NCBI GenBank assembly: GCA_020047785.1
Contig: JAIFNI010000252.1
Span: 1-35,457, forward strand
Source of the DNA: Clostridia bacterium
GTDB lineage: Bacteria; Bacillota; Clostridia; DSM-8532
DNA: 35,457 bases
Direction of reading: 5' to 3'
The notes beneath the pieces are model-generated. The model worked only from the letters and a program-made list of their open reading frames with translations. It was not told the DNA's origin and searched no databases. The translations under genes and the position numbers were made by a program. Every line of letters starts with the position of its first letter. The first letter of the stretch is position 1. Shown here piece after piece: positions 15,013-23,042 of the stretch.

Positions 15013-16491
15013 ATGGAACAAATATATCGGGAATATGCCGCCGGCAGCGGCTCTATGGCATATGGTCTCTTCGATGCCACGGATGTACTGAGAAGAAAGT
15101 ACCGTTCTGTCATAGACCGTGGCACAATACCCATCCCGCCGCAACCCATCAAGTTTCAGCTAGACGCTACTGGACTCGCAGACATGCTTTCTGCCTGTAC
15201 GAGTGAAAAATTGACGGCACTAGGAGAATTATTTCATCTGAGGCCCTGCAAAAAGCCCGCACAAGTTGTCCAACTGATTCCTCCGCTTTCCGATTTATTC
15301 GAAAAGATTCTGGACCAGGCCGATTCGACTCTTTTTGCGTTTCTCAATCAGTTAGCCGCTTCACCGGTTCTGCAGCTTCCTCCGTCATCAGCACAAAAGC
15401 CGCAGATACGTTACTTGCTGCACCACGGCTTTTTATTTCACGGTGTACCGAAGGGTGAAAAGGGGGCATTGTGGGTCCTGCCGGCAGAATTCCGGGCACA
15501 GGTTCTTCAGAACGGTATTCCCGCCAGAATGGAAAGACGGCGCCTGAACGATGCGATATGTGCTATGGGTACAGGAATCCTGTGCCATTATGGCGTTGTT
15601 GGAGAATGTGCCTTTGACGAAATGCTGGAGAAACTTGTTTCGCTGTTCAGGAAAAACGAAAAGACCGTTCAGGTTCCTGTCGCGCATGTCGCAATGACAA
15701 CACTGGAGTTTGAACGGGGTTGCGTGTGGTTGTCTGATATACAGAAGGAAAAATCGGTTTCAGATGACAGGAAAACGAGTGTCGAATCTAAATTGAACGA
15801 ACCTGAGTGGCGTGAAACTGGATCAGCCAATCATATACGGAATGTCATACGACTATATGCGGAAACAAGTGGTCGCATCCGTTATCTCAGCTTCCTGTCT
15901 CCCCCATATGGACTTTTCTTCTGTCATGGGCAAGTCCATGATCCCTATTCCATTCATGACGAACAGTTTTGGGCGCGGGAACCTGGTTTTCGCCCGCTGT
16001 CATGCAATGATGCATTGAATGGCATGCAGTTGGATGCCATTGTAAAAATAAGCATGGCCCAATACTTTGAGCGAACGCTGCGGATGAACCAGTTGAAGGC
16101 AAAGCTCCTGGTTGATGAGTGGACTTTCCTTATCAGAAACGGAGAGCAACCATTACCATCTACCCAACGTATCATCGGACAATTGGACATGATGGATCAA
16201 ATGCAGCTGGTTGAGCTGATGAAGCATGCTTCCATGCATTTTATGAACGATCTGCATCAATGGGCTCTCCGGGGAAACACAGCAATGGAAGTGTTCAAAA
16301 AAAATGAATCCATTGCTGGCAAGGATACACCGGAAGTAACTCGCGCAATGGAATCAGCAAGGATGTCCTCCACGACCGAATCCTCAGCCCCCTCCGGAAC
16401 GCTACGATTGGGATCCAAACCGGGACGCAACGACCTCTGCCCGTGCGGAAGCGGGAAAAAATACAAAAAATGCTGCGGTATGTCAATTTAG
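15013..16491 (+). CDS. SEC-C zinc-motif protein of unknown function
   Basis: 492 residues. AGGAG lies 7 bases before the ATG. The C-terminus ends in a textbook SEC-C zinc motif, GRNDLCPCGSGKKYKKCCG, preceded by a Ser/Thr-rich linker. The N-terminal half has a SAP- or Rho_N-like helical stretch (KLTALGELFHLRP..KPAQVVQLI, about residues 70-95), then a segment near 130-200 resembling the middle domain of clostridial SEC-C proteins (LLHHGFLFHGVPKGEKGALWVLPAEF...GTGILCHYGVVG). SEC-C motifs bind zinc and occur in SecA and many accessory proteins as docking modules. The SNF2 gene follows after 14 bases, so the two are surely co-transcribed. No enzymatic motif is visible. Confidence 0.8.
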   Translation: MEQIYREYAAGSGSMAYGLFDATDVLRRKYRSVIDRGTIPIPPQPIKFQLDATGLADMLSACTSEKLTALGELFHLRPCKKPAQVVQLIPPLSDLFEKILDQADSTLFAFLNQLAASPVLQLPPSSAQKPQIRYLLHHGFLFHGVPKGEKGALWVLPAEFRAQVLQNGIPARMERRRLNDAICAMGTGILCHYGVVGECAFDEMLEKLVSLFRKNEKTVQVPVAHVAMTTLEFERGCVWLSDIQKEKSVSDDRKTSVESKLNEPEWRETGSANHIRNVIRLYAETSGRIRYLSFLSPPYGLFFCHGQVHDPYSIHDEQFWAREPGFRPLSCNDALNGMQLDAIVKISMAQYFERTLRMNQLKAKLLVDEWTFLIRNGEQPLPSTQRIIGQLDMMDQMQLVELMKHASMHFMNDLHQWALRGNTAMEVFKKNESIAGKDTPEVTRAMESARMSSTTESSAPSGTLRLGSKPGRNDLCPCGSGKKYKKCCGMSI

Positions 16492-16505
16492 GCAGGAGGT
16501 ATTTG

Positions 16506-18827
16506 ATGATGCAAGGAGTTTCTGAAACTGAGGTTCATTTTCATGTAATGCTTCCTGATGAATTCGAACCGACGCTTATGGGAGCCGAAGCAACATCAGA
16601 TATCGAAGCATGCCATGAAAATGCGAACACCAGGGTTCCTGTTTCCCGGGAGAATGCAGACATCAACTGGAAATCCATGCTCATTGGGATGCTTCCCCCC
16701 GAAGCGGTTCTGAATTTCCATCTCGATCATGACAGAGGGTTCATAGTCCTTTACCCGACCGTTGTCATGAAGAACCGTATCTGGCGATTGGACAACCTCA
16801 ATGGAAGAACAGAGAAAGATATGTTCTTTCTGAATATGGTACAGGACTACTTGAAATTTACATTGACTTCCTATGGGTTTCGACCGTCAGAATATTATCC
16901 AGGCCTTCTGACCATGCATCTTGACCACAATTCCCTACTTCTGGACTTCCTGCTGGAAAAAATCCCGGATATGATGCGGTTGGGAACCGTATTCTATACC
17001 GACAGCTTCAAGAAAAAGATGGTGCGGAAGCGCCTGAATTTGTCTGTCCGATGGAATGACGGGAACTTGGAAAGTCTTTTGGAATGCACGTTCTCCTATG
17101 ACGGGGACCTGGACGCAGAGGACTTGTCCGAACTGCTTGATACGGTCGGCGATATCGAAGCGATCCGGTACCACGTCCTGAGAAATGGTGGCTTTGTTGA
17201 TCTGCGTGCCCGTAATGTCATGGAAACGCTCTTGTTTCTCAAACGACTCGGCATCACGGAGAAGGAGCTGGAGGAGCGTCGGATTCAACTTCCGAGATGT
17301 GATGTGCCTTGGTTTGCAGATCAGCTTCAGCATGCAAACGCCATCGGTGTGGCTGATCTCGGCGGATTGGACGCGGAGGCGTTGAAAAGGAAGATCCTGG
17401 ACTTATCCCATGTGAATGACGGACTTCCCAAATCACTTCAGGCATCCCTGCGACCCTATCAGGAAGATGGATTTCGATGGATGAAGGCTCTGCATGCCGC
17501 AAAACTCGGAGGCATCCTGGCAGACGACATGGGACTTGGAAAAACACTGCAGGCCATTTCACTTCTGCTGTCCATACAGGAAGAGAAGGGAACGGTTTCT
17601 GCGCTCGTGGTGGTCCCGACGTCGCTGCTCGACAACTGGAAACGGGAACTGGCGCGCTTTGCGCCTACCCTTGAAGCGTTGTTGGTGACAGGTTCCATCG
17701 TTCAGCGAAATGAATTGAGGGCAGGATCGGATTCCACCGACACCCGCAACAGTTCGCAGTCGGGACCAGGTTGCATTTTCATCTCGACATACGGGCTTGT
17801 TTTGAATGACCTCGCCCACTATGAAAAGATGATGTTCGATGTCATCATTCTTGATGAAGCGCAGAAAATCAAAAACTTGAAAGGGAAAACAGCCACCTCA
17901 TTCTCCCGGCTCCAGAGCGAAAGTCGGTTTGCCCTGACCGGAACGCCGATGGAGAACAACTTGTCCGAATTGTGGTCCATCTTTCACTGGGCACTCCCTC
18001 CCTTGCTGAAGCATCATGCCGCTTTCAGGAAAAAATATACGAATGATTCCGGAGCGCGGCTGGAACTTCGATCCCGCATCCGCCCTTATCTCCTGCGCAG
18101 AATGAGAGTGGATGTGTTGACCGAACTTCCTGAAAAGACCGAAACCATTCTGCGCATTGAACTTTCGGATAAAGAGAAGGAGCTGTATCTGGCTTATCGG
18201 AACAAGGCACTTGAACTGCTGGAGGAAAAGACAGTATTCCAGGTTCTTCCGGTTCTGATGCGTCTGCGGCAGATATGCTGTCATCCGGGCATGTTCATGG
18301 AAACCTGGCAGAATTCATCGGAAAAGCTGGAGGAAGTGGTCGATCTGGTCGAATCCCTTTGGCAGGAGGGGAGAAAGACGCTGGTCTTCTCGCAATTCAC
18401 ACGCATGCTCGATCTCATCGCCGGTGCGATTGCAGCAAAAGGAATTCCCTTTGAGGCATTGGACGGTCGGACACCTTCCTCCGCCAGAAGCATGATCGTG
18501 GATCGCTTCGAGCATGGTTCTGCAGCAGTTTTTCTGATTTCGCTGAAGGCAGGCGGAACCGGTCTGAACCTTACTGCAGCGGATACAGTCATCCATTGCG
18601 ACCCCTGGTGGAACCCGAGTGTGGAGGAGCAGGCTACCGCCCGGGTCTATCGGATGGGTCAGAAACAGAACGTGCAGATTTTCCATCTTGTGGCGAAAGG
18701 CACGATTGAAGAACGTATTCAGGATGTGAAGCGGGATAAAGCGGAATTGATCAGCAGCATACTGGATGAGGACGAAGGAACCCGCAACCTGCTCACGGTA
18801 GAAAATCTTCGCTTTTTACTTGAATAA
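16506..18827 (+). CDS. SNF2-family helicase/translocase lacking the SWIM zinc domain
   Basis: 773 residues from MMQGVSETEVHFHV; AGGAGGT lies 6 bases before ATG 16506, so the ORF-track extension to 16443 is rejected. Residues about 10-300 match the bacterial SNF2-associated domain. The helicase core has motif I DDMGLGKT near 340, Ia VVVPTSLLDNWKREL near 378, II DEAQKIKN near 450, III ALTGTPMENNLSELW near 480, and the C-terminal lobe KTLVFSQFTRML near 625, GGTGLNLTAADTVIHCDPWWNP near 685 and EEQATARVYRMGQ near 707. It is a DNA-stimulated ATPase translocase. Clostridial relatives usually carry about 200 extra N-terminal residues with a SWIM zinc finger, absent here. The zinc-bearing SEC-C gene is immediately upstream, which suggests a partnership. 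Confidence 0.92.
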   Translation: MMQGVSETEVHFHVMLPDEFEPTLMGAEATSDIEACHENANTRVPVSRENADINWKSMLIGMLPPEAVLNFHLDHDRGFIVLYPTVVMKNRIWRLDNLNGRTEKDMFFLNMVQDYLKFTLTSYGFRPSEYYPGLLTMHLDHNSLLLDFLLEKIPDMMRLGTVFYTDSFKKKMVRKRLNLSVRWNDGNLESLLECTFSYDGDLDAEDLSELLDTVGDIEAIRYHVLRNGGFVDLRARNVMETLLFLKRLGITEKELEERRIQLPRCDVPWFADQLQHANAIGVADLGGLDAEALKRKILDLSHVNDGLPKSLQASLRPYQEDGFRWMKALHAAKLGGILADDMGLGKTLQAISLLLSIQEEKGTVSALVVVPTSLLDNWKRELARFAPTLEALLVTGSIVQRNELRAGSDSTDTRNSSQSGPGCIFISTYGLVLNDLAHYEKMMFDVIILDEAQKIKNLKGKTATSFSRLQSESRFALTGTPMENNLSELWSIFHWALPPLLKHHAAFRKKYTNDSGARLELRSRIRPYLLRRMRVDVLTELPEKTETILRIELSDKEKELYLAYRNKALELLEEKTVFQVLPVLMRLRQICCHPGMFMETWQNSSEKLEEVVDLVESLWQEGRKTLVFSQFTRMLDLIAGAIAAKGIPFEALDGRTPSSARSMIVDRFEHGSAAVFLISLKAGGTGLNLTAADTVIHCDPWWNPSVEEQATARVYRMGQKQNVQIFHLVAKGTIEERIQDVKRDKAELISSILDEDEGTRNLLTVENLRFLLE

Positions 18828-18887
18828 GGATGATGATTTTCGCACCACAAGCCAGCCGATTCCCTGTTGGAAAGTCAAAACCCGCAC

Positions 18888-18916
18888 TTGTATTTCATAA
18901 AATTTAATTTTATAAT
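18888..18916 (+). promoter_or_regulatory. Promoter of the MFS exporter gene
   Basis: TTGTAT, a 17-base spacer and a perfect TATAAT lie in a sharply AT-rich stretch 50 bases before the MFS start. It separates the exporter from the SNF2 transcript. Confidence 0.5.
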
Positions 18917-18965
18917 ATATTTATTGAAGTGACGAATCCTGTTCCACTAATCAGGGAGGTCAGCG

Positions 18966-20237
18966 ATGAAAAAATCAAGTCCGCTCCTGGCGCTTTTCTC
19001 AGTTGTATTTGTCGACATGCTCGGCTTTGGTCTTATCCTTCCCCTGCTGCCCTATCTTGCCGCAACATATGGCGCAAGCCCCCTCATTATCGGGTTGATC
19101 GGTGCCGCTTACCCATTGGGTCAATTCATCGGCGCGCCGCTTGTCGGCAGGCTGTCGGATCGGTTCGGCAGGAAGCCGCTTCTGCTTTTCAGTATTGCAG
19201 GCACTTTTTTATCCCTGCTGATGCTGGGTTTTGCCAGAAGCATTGCGGTCATTCTGCTCAGCCGGTTTTTTGACGGTTTGACAGGCGGCAACATTACTGT
19301 CGCGCAAGCATACATAGCGGATACGACGGATGAGAAAAACCGTGCAAAGGGAATGGGCCTGATCGGTGCCGCATTCGGTTTGGGGTTCATTCTTGGTCCT
19401 GCTTCCGGCGGTTTCCTCAGCCAATGGGGCTACAGCGTGCCTGCCTTTTTTTCTGCAGGCTTGTCAGCCATCAATATGATTCTGATTACCGTGCTGCTGA
19501 AGGAATCGCTTGCAAAAGAGAAACGTGTCAAAAAGGGAGAGCGTGCCCAAAAAAGAAATCCATTGTCGAACCTGAAAAACGCATTGTCCAAGCCCATTGC
19601 GGGTCCACTTCTTCGCAGCATCATTGTTTTCAGTCTGGCAATGTCTCTGTTTGAATCTGTTTTTTCTCTCTATGCGAAACAACGGCTGGCGCTCAACGCG
19701 CAGACAACAGGATACATTCTCGCATACGTTGGCATCCTGGTGTCCATAGTCCAAGGGGGTGCGATGGGCGCGCTCACCAGGCGGTTCAAGGAACACACGC
19801 TGCTGCGTTTTGGTGTCGTCACACTCATGTTTTCCTTTTTGGGCTGGGCGATAGCGCCAAATGTTCCCGTTCTCATGGTCATTCTCATTCCGCTTTCACT
19901 GTCCAGCGGCATTCTCAGCACCATTCTTCGATCAAGCCTGTCAAAGTCCGTATTGCCGAGAGAAACAGGCGAAATCATGGGAACCTCGGCAGCCATGGAA
20001 AGCCTGACACGCATAGCTGCTCCGGCGTTGGGTGGTTTTCTCATAGGCGTAGCCGCATGGGCTCCCGGTCTGCTGTCATCTCTTTTGTTGGGTGGACTTG
20101 TCATTTACACAGCCCGCTTATTGCGTCTGCATGTCCCAATCCCAACAGAAAATGAAGAGCCTTCCGGCGTAGATGTCTTCGGACGCAGCTGTGTCATCGG
20201 AGACCCTGGCTGCAGCCTTGTGGAGAAAGTTTCATAG
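18966..20237 (+). CDS. Major facilitator superfamily drug-type exporter
   Basis: 423 residues with about 12 hydrophobic helices. The start has AGGGAGG 7 bases upstream. Motif A of the DHA1 drug:H+ antiporters is present between helices 2 and 3 as GAPLVGRLSDRFGRKPLL, and motif C of 12-helix exporters in helix 5 as GLGFILGPASGGFL. A basic cytoplasmic loop between helices 6 and 7 (KRVKKGERAQKRNP) divides the halves. The layout resembles TetA-like and multidrug exporters; the substrate cannot be told. The C-terminal 30 residues are hydrophilic. It has its own promoter and no co-directional partner within 250 bases. Confidence 0.9.
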   Translation: MKKSSPLLALFSVVFVDMLGFGLILPLLPYLAATYGASPLIIGLIGAAYPLGQFIGAPLVGRLSDRFGRKPLLLFSIAGTFLSLLMLGFARSIAVILLSRFFDGLTGGNITVAQAYIADTTDEKNRAKGMGLIGAAFGLGFILGPASGGFLSQWGYSVPAFFSAGLSAINMILITVLLKESLAKEKRVKKGERAQKRNPLSNLKNALSKPIAGPLLRSIIVFSLAMSLFESVFSLYAKQRLALNAQTTGYILAYVGILVSIVQGGAMGALTRRFKEHTLLRFGVVTLMFSFLGWAIAPNVPVLMVILIPLSLSSGILSTILRSSLSKSVLPRETGEIMGTSAAMESLTRIAAPALGGFLIGVAAWAPGLLSSLLLGGLVIYTARLLRLHVPIPTENEEPSGVDVFGRSCVIGDPGCSLVEKVS

Positions 20238-20255
20238 ACAAAGTTGTTGCATGAC

Positions 20256-20332
20256 TGGGGATCAGGTACCGTGAACACCTTGGTGATTGGGGTCAGGCAC
20301 TGTGAACAAACATTCATAGGGCCTGACCTGAT
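20256..20332. repeat. REP-like direct and inverted repeat element
   Basis: Two copies of a 20-bp sequence (second copy TGGGGTCAGGCACTGTGAAC at 20288-20307; first at 20256-20276 with a one-base insertion) lie 32 bases apart. A third inverted segment, GGGCCTGACCTGAT (20319-20332), can pair with both (TCAGGC with GCCTGA, ATCAGGT with ACCTGAT). Such GGGGTCAGGCAC...GTGAAC strings resemble palindromic elements mobilised by IS200-like RAYT transposases. No transposase is adjacent. Confidence 0.5.
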
Positions 20333-20437
20333 ACTCGTGTGATGAATCGATTCTGCAACTCCTTGCGCATCTTCTGCAAAGACAAGCGTACTCCGACGAC
20401 ATACAATGAGTTCGGAAACCAATGCGACCGGCGCTAT

Positions 20438-20465
20438 GTCCGGTTCTCCTCACTTGAAACCGGAC
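20438..20465. promoter_or_regulatory. Inverted repeat before the UroD-like gene
   Basis: GTCCGGTT and AACCGGAC form a perfect 8-bp inverted repeat with a 12-base loop, ending 25 bases before the ATG and 4-8 bases before the AGGAGG. It could be an operator or a leader hairpin affecting translation. A weak promoter (AAGACA, 17 bases, TACAAT at 20379-20407) lies just upstream. Confidence 0.35.
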
Positions 20466-20490
20466 AAAACCGCACAGGAGGATAATCCCC

Positions 20491-21729
20491 ATGAATCTGC
20501 AGGAAAAGCACCGTCTCCAGGAACTGGCCCGTCGTTACTCGGAACTTGCGTCAAATGACGCGAACCAAGAAAGAAAACAGCGCGCCCTGCAGATCAACGA
20601 TCGCCAGGCGGTTCGTCCCATCGTCTGGATCGACGAAATTCCCTGGCACGAGATGAATACCGACGATGAACTCACGCTGCAGTGCGAAGATGATTTCGCG
20701 CGCGGCATGGAGCGGTTTTTTCTGACATCCCTCTACCGTTGGCGGCACATTCAGGCAGACATGGTTCTGGAGCCTTTCTACCGAATAGGGAAGTCCTGCA
20801 CCAACTCGGGCATCGGGGTGGAGGTTCATGAACAGGTGCTGTCGAATGACAGCAGGAATCATATCGTTTCACACCATTATCAGGATCAGCTTGCAACCGA
20901 TGCCGATCTTGATCGGCTCCGCCTGCCCGTCATTCGCGCGGACAGGGAACAGGATGCACGAAACATGGAGATGGCGCAGGATGCGCTGCAGGAGATTCTG
21001 CCGGTGAAACTGCACGGCTGGAATTTCGGTTTCGCTCCATGGGACACAATCTCCATGCTGCGCGGTGTGGAACCTGCTCTCATCGATCTGGTCGAACGGC
21101 CGGAATTCATACACCGAACCATGGAGAAATTTGCAGCCATCGGCCTTGCCTCCATGGAGCAGCTTGAACAGGAAGGTCTGCTCGATCAGGACATCTCCAG
21201 TCTCCATTGCACGCCCCCGTACGTATCCGACCTTCCGGCTTCCGATTGGAAAGGTGCAAACATTCAACTGAAGGACACCTGGTTCCGTGGAACGGCGCAG
21301 ATGTTCTCCACCGTGTCCCCAGCCATGCACGAAGAATTCGAACTTCAGTACATGCGACCGCTGATGGCAAAATGTGGACTTGTGTATTACGGATGCTGCG
21401 AGCCACTCGACAACAAAATCGACGTGCTTCGTTCCATCCCGAATCTGCGCAAGATCGGCGTCAGTCCCTGGGCAAATCCATATCGCTGCGCGGAACAGAT
21501 CGGGCGCGATTATGTCTTTTCCTGCAAGCCAAATCCCGCGCTTGTGGCGGATGTCGCCGATCCGACCGTCATCAGGAAAGAAATCACGAACATCCTCACC
21601 GCTTGCCGGGAACACGGCTGTGCCGTCGAATTCGTACTCAAGGACATCAGCACGGTCTCCTACCGCCCTCAGAACCTCATCACATGGAGCCTGGTCGTGC
21701 AGGAATGCATCGATGCATGCCACCGATAG
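20491..21729 (+). CDS. Uroporphyrinogen decarboxylase-like (UroD superfamily) protein
   Basis: 412 residues; AGGAGG lies about 9 bases before the ATG. The length and C-terminal half (YYGCCEPLDNKIDVLRSIPNLRKIGVSPWAN near 305-335, then YVFSCKPNPA near 345) match a UroD-fold family common in catabolic loci of Clostridia and other gut or environmental bacteria. It is not the heme enzyme HemE: the N-terminal HemE signatures are missing and the context has no tetrapyrrole genes. Some UroD-fold proteins are corrinoid-dependent methyltransferases, but no corrinoid protein gene is nearby. A strong terminator follows, so it forms its own unit ahead of the sulfatase operon. Function unknown. Confidence 0.8.
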   Translation: MNLQEKHRLQELARRYSELASNDANQERKQRALQINDRQAVRPIVWIDEIPWHEMNTDDELTLQCEDDFARGMERFFLTSLYRWRHIQADMVLEPFYRIGKSCTNSGIGVEVHEQVLSNDSRNHIVSHHYQDQLATDADLDRLRLPVIRADREQDARNMEMAQDALQEILPVKLHGWNFGFAPWDTISMLRGVEPALIDLVERPEFIHRTMEKFAAIGLASMEQLEQEGLLDQDISSLHCTPPYVSDLPASDWKGANIQLKDTWFRGTAQMFSTVSPAMHEEFELQYMRPLMAKCGLVYYGCCEPLDNKIDVLRSIPNLRKIGVSPWANPYRCAEQIGRDYVFSCKPNPALVADVADPTVIRKEITNILTACREHGCAVEFVLKDISTVSYRPQNLITWSLVVQECIDACHR

Positions 21730-21760
21730 ACCATTTGATGTCTGGTTTCGTTGAAACAAT

Positions 21761-21848
21761 CAGGCCGGACCATTCTACAAACCAGGCCGGATCAACCGAC
21801 AAACAAAGGCGGACCTACCAACAAACCAAGCCGGATCAACCGACAAAC
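21761..21848. repeat. 22-bp tandem repeat, four copies
   Basis: Four contiguous 22-bp units lie just after the UroD-like stop: 21761-21782, 21783-21804, 21805-21826 and 21827-21848. Units 2 and 4 share GGATCAACCGACAAAC. All units end in ACAAAC. The period is twice the 11-bp period of the array at 2748. The fourth unit forms the left arm of the terminator. Confidence 0.85.
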
Positions 21849-21870
21849 CAAGTCGGTTGATCCGGCTTTT
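21830..21870 (+). terminator. Strong intrinsic terminator after the UroD-like gene
   Basis: GCCGGATCAACCGAC and GTCGGTTGATCCGGC form a perfect 15-bp stem with a 7-base loop (AAACCAA), directly followed by TTTT; two A-T pairs extend the stem. Repeat unit 2 carries the same left arm, so an alternative longer-loop hairpin is possible. Confidence 0.85.
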
Positions 21871-21929
21871 CCAGATTTGTCTTCAGCGGATTCAACAAAA
21901 CTTCGGACTTTTTCTCGGGTTGCCTGCAT

Positions 21930-22001
21930 TTTTGCATAACAATCCCTGAGTTTTGCATTTTACACACAGGAATTTGCCTAATCGCCCAAACACAATTGCA
22001 T
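21930..22001. promoter_or_regulatory. AraC-style direct repeats upstream of the sulfatase operon promoter
   Basis: TTTTGCAT occurs at 21930 and 21951, exactly 21 bases apart, and AATTGCAT at 21994, 43 bases further. These spacings are about 2 and 4 helical turns. Direct half-sites 21 bases apart are the typical pattern of AraC/XylS activators, and an AraC-family gene lies inside the downstream operon. The third copy overlaps the -35 box. Confidence 0.45.
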
Positions 22002-22024
22002 GAGACGGGTGTCACCGATATAAT
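21996..22024 (+). promoter_or_regulatory. Promoter of the sulfatase/ABC-transporter operon
   Basis: TTGCAT, a 17-base spacer and a perfect TATAAT lie 110 bases before the TIM-barrel gene and after the terminator. The -35 is poor beyond TTG, which fits an activator-dependent promoter. Confidence 0.5.
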
Positions 22025-22133
22025 CAGGCCATACCAAGCGCTTGTCGATCAGCCGTTCCAGAAATTGCCCGCCAACAAGCAAATCCTGAAACAGCTCTGT
22101 CAGACCAGGAATCAGAAAAGGGAGGTTGCCCTC

Positions 22134-22931
22134 ATGATCAGTCTGGGTGTCAACACGGTACTCTTCAAGGCGTTCCCATTTTTAGAGGCGGCCAGGGCCA
22201 TCAAGCTGGCCGGATATGACGGACTCGAAATCTCGGCCATCCAAGGCATGTGCGAGCATCTGGACCCGGTGAACTACAAGGCGCAGAAGCAGGGTATCCT
22301 GGATGCGCTGGAAGAAACCGGCCTGAAGATGCTGGCCGCCGAAGTGGCGTCCCTGGATGCGGAGCGGCTCAAATGGGCATGCGAAGCGGCTGCCGAAATC
22401 GGTATTCCCATCCTGAATGTGGGCCCCGGTGGAAAGGCCGGCGATGAGGCAACCTTGCTGCAAAGCATCGAAACGCTCATGGCGCTGTCCGACATGGCCG
22501 CATCTCATGGCGTCACCCTCTGCTGCAAGGCGCATGTGGGTGCCGCCATTCACAATACCGAAACCACCCTTCGGGCCATGGCGGCGATTCCCTCGGCCGG
22601 ATTCGGCATCGACATGGACCCCAGCCACATCTTCCGCGCCGGCGAAAACCCGGCTGTAGCACTTCCAGCTGTTCTCTCCCGCACCCGGCACATTCATATC
22701 AGGGACTGTCGGGGACCCGGCCCTTCCCCTGGTGAACCGGCGTTTCAGGCTTGCGGACGCGGAGACATCGATCTGTTCGGCTACTGCAAAGCCATGACGG
22801 AAGGGTCCTATGACGGCCCGGTCTGCCTGGAAGTCATCGGGCCGGAACAAAACATGATGCAGGCCATCACCATAGCCGCTGAGAGCTACGGCTACATGAA
22901 TGCGTGTCTGAAGAAGCTGGGCGCAAGATGA
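22134..22931 (+). CDS. Sugar phosphate isomerase/epimerase-like TIM-barrel protein
   Basis: 265 residues from MISLGVNTVLFKAFPF; the ATG at 22134 has AGGGAGG about 8 bases upstream, so the longer ORF from 21996 is not used. The AP-endonuclease-2/xylose-isomerase-like barrel is indicated by GYDGLEIS near residue 30, GIDMDPSHIFRAGE near 155-170 with Asp and His metal ligands, HIHIRDC near 185, and the late Glu in VCLEVIGPE near 240. Relatives interconvert keto- and aldo-sugars or 3-keto sugars, often next to Gfo/Idh/MocA oxidoreductases as here. It is the first gene of the plus-strand operon. Confidence 0.87.
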   Translation: MISLGVNTVLFKAFPFLEAARAIKLAGYDGLEISAIQGMCEHLDPVNYKAQKQGILDALEETGLKMLAAEVASLDAERLKWACEAAAEIGIPILNVGPGGKAGDEATLLQSIETLMALSDMAASHGVTLCCKAHVGAAIHNTETTLRAMAAIPSAGFGIDMDPSHIFRAGENPAVALPAVLSRTRHIHIRDCRGPGPSPGEPAFQACGRGDIDLFGYCKAMTEGSYDGPVCLEVIGPEQNMMQAITIAAESYGYMNACLKKLGAR

Positions 22932-23011
22932 CAAGAACCACATGACAAGCACCACATGAAAATCACCGCATGACAAGCACCGCAGGACAAGCACCACATG
23001 AAAATCAGTGA
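22928..23011. repeat. 14-bp tandem repeat, six copies, overlapping a stop codon
   Basis: Six contiguous 14-bp units (ATGACAAGAACCAC, ATGACAAGCACCAC, ATGAAAATCACCGC, ATGACAAGCACCGC, AGGACAAGCACCAC, ATGAAAATCAGTGA) begin inside the stop codon of the TIM-barrel gene and fill most of the gap to the sulfatase-like gene. Most units carry ATGA. No protein reading is supported. Confidence 0.9.
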
Positions 23012-23042
23012 AAATCAATCTGCAAGGGGAAAGAGGAGTACC

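Noticed and set aside
16443-16505. N-terminal extension of the SNF2 ORF overlapping the SEC-C gene
   Set aside because: A strong AGGAGGT lies directly before ATG 16506, and the extension re-reads the SEC-C zinc motif region in another frame.
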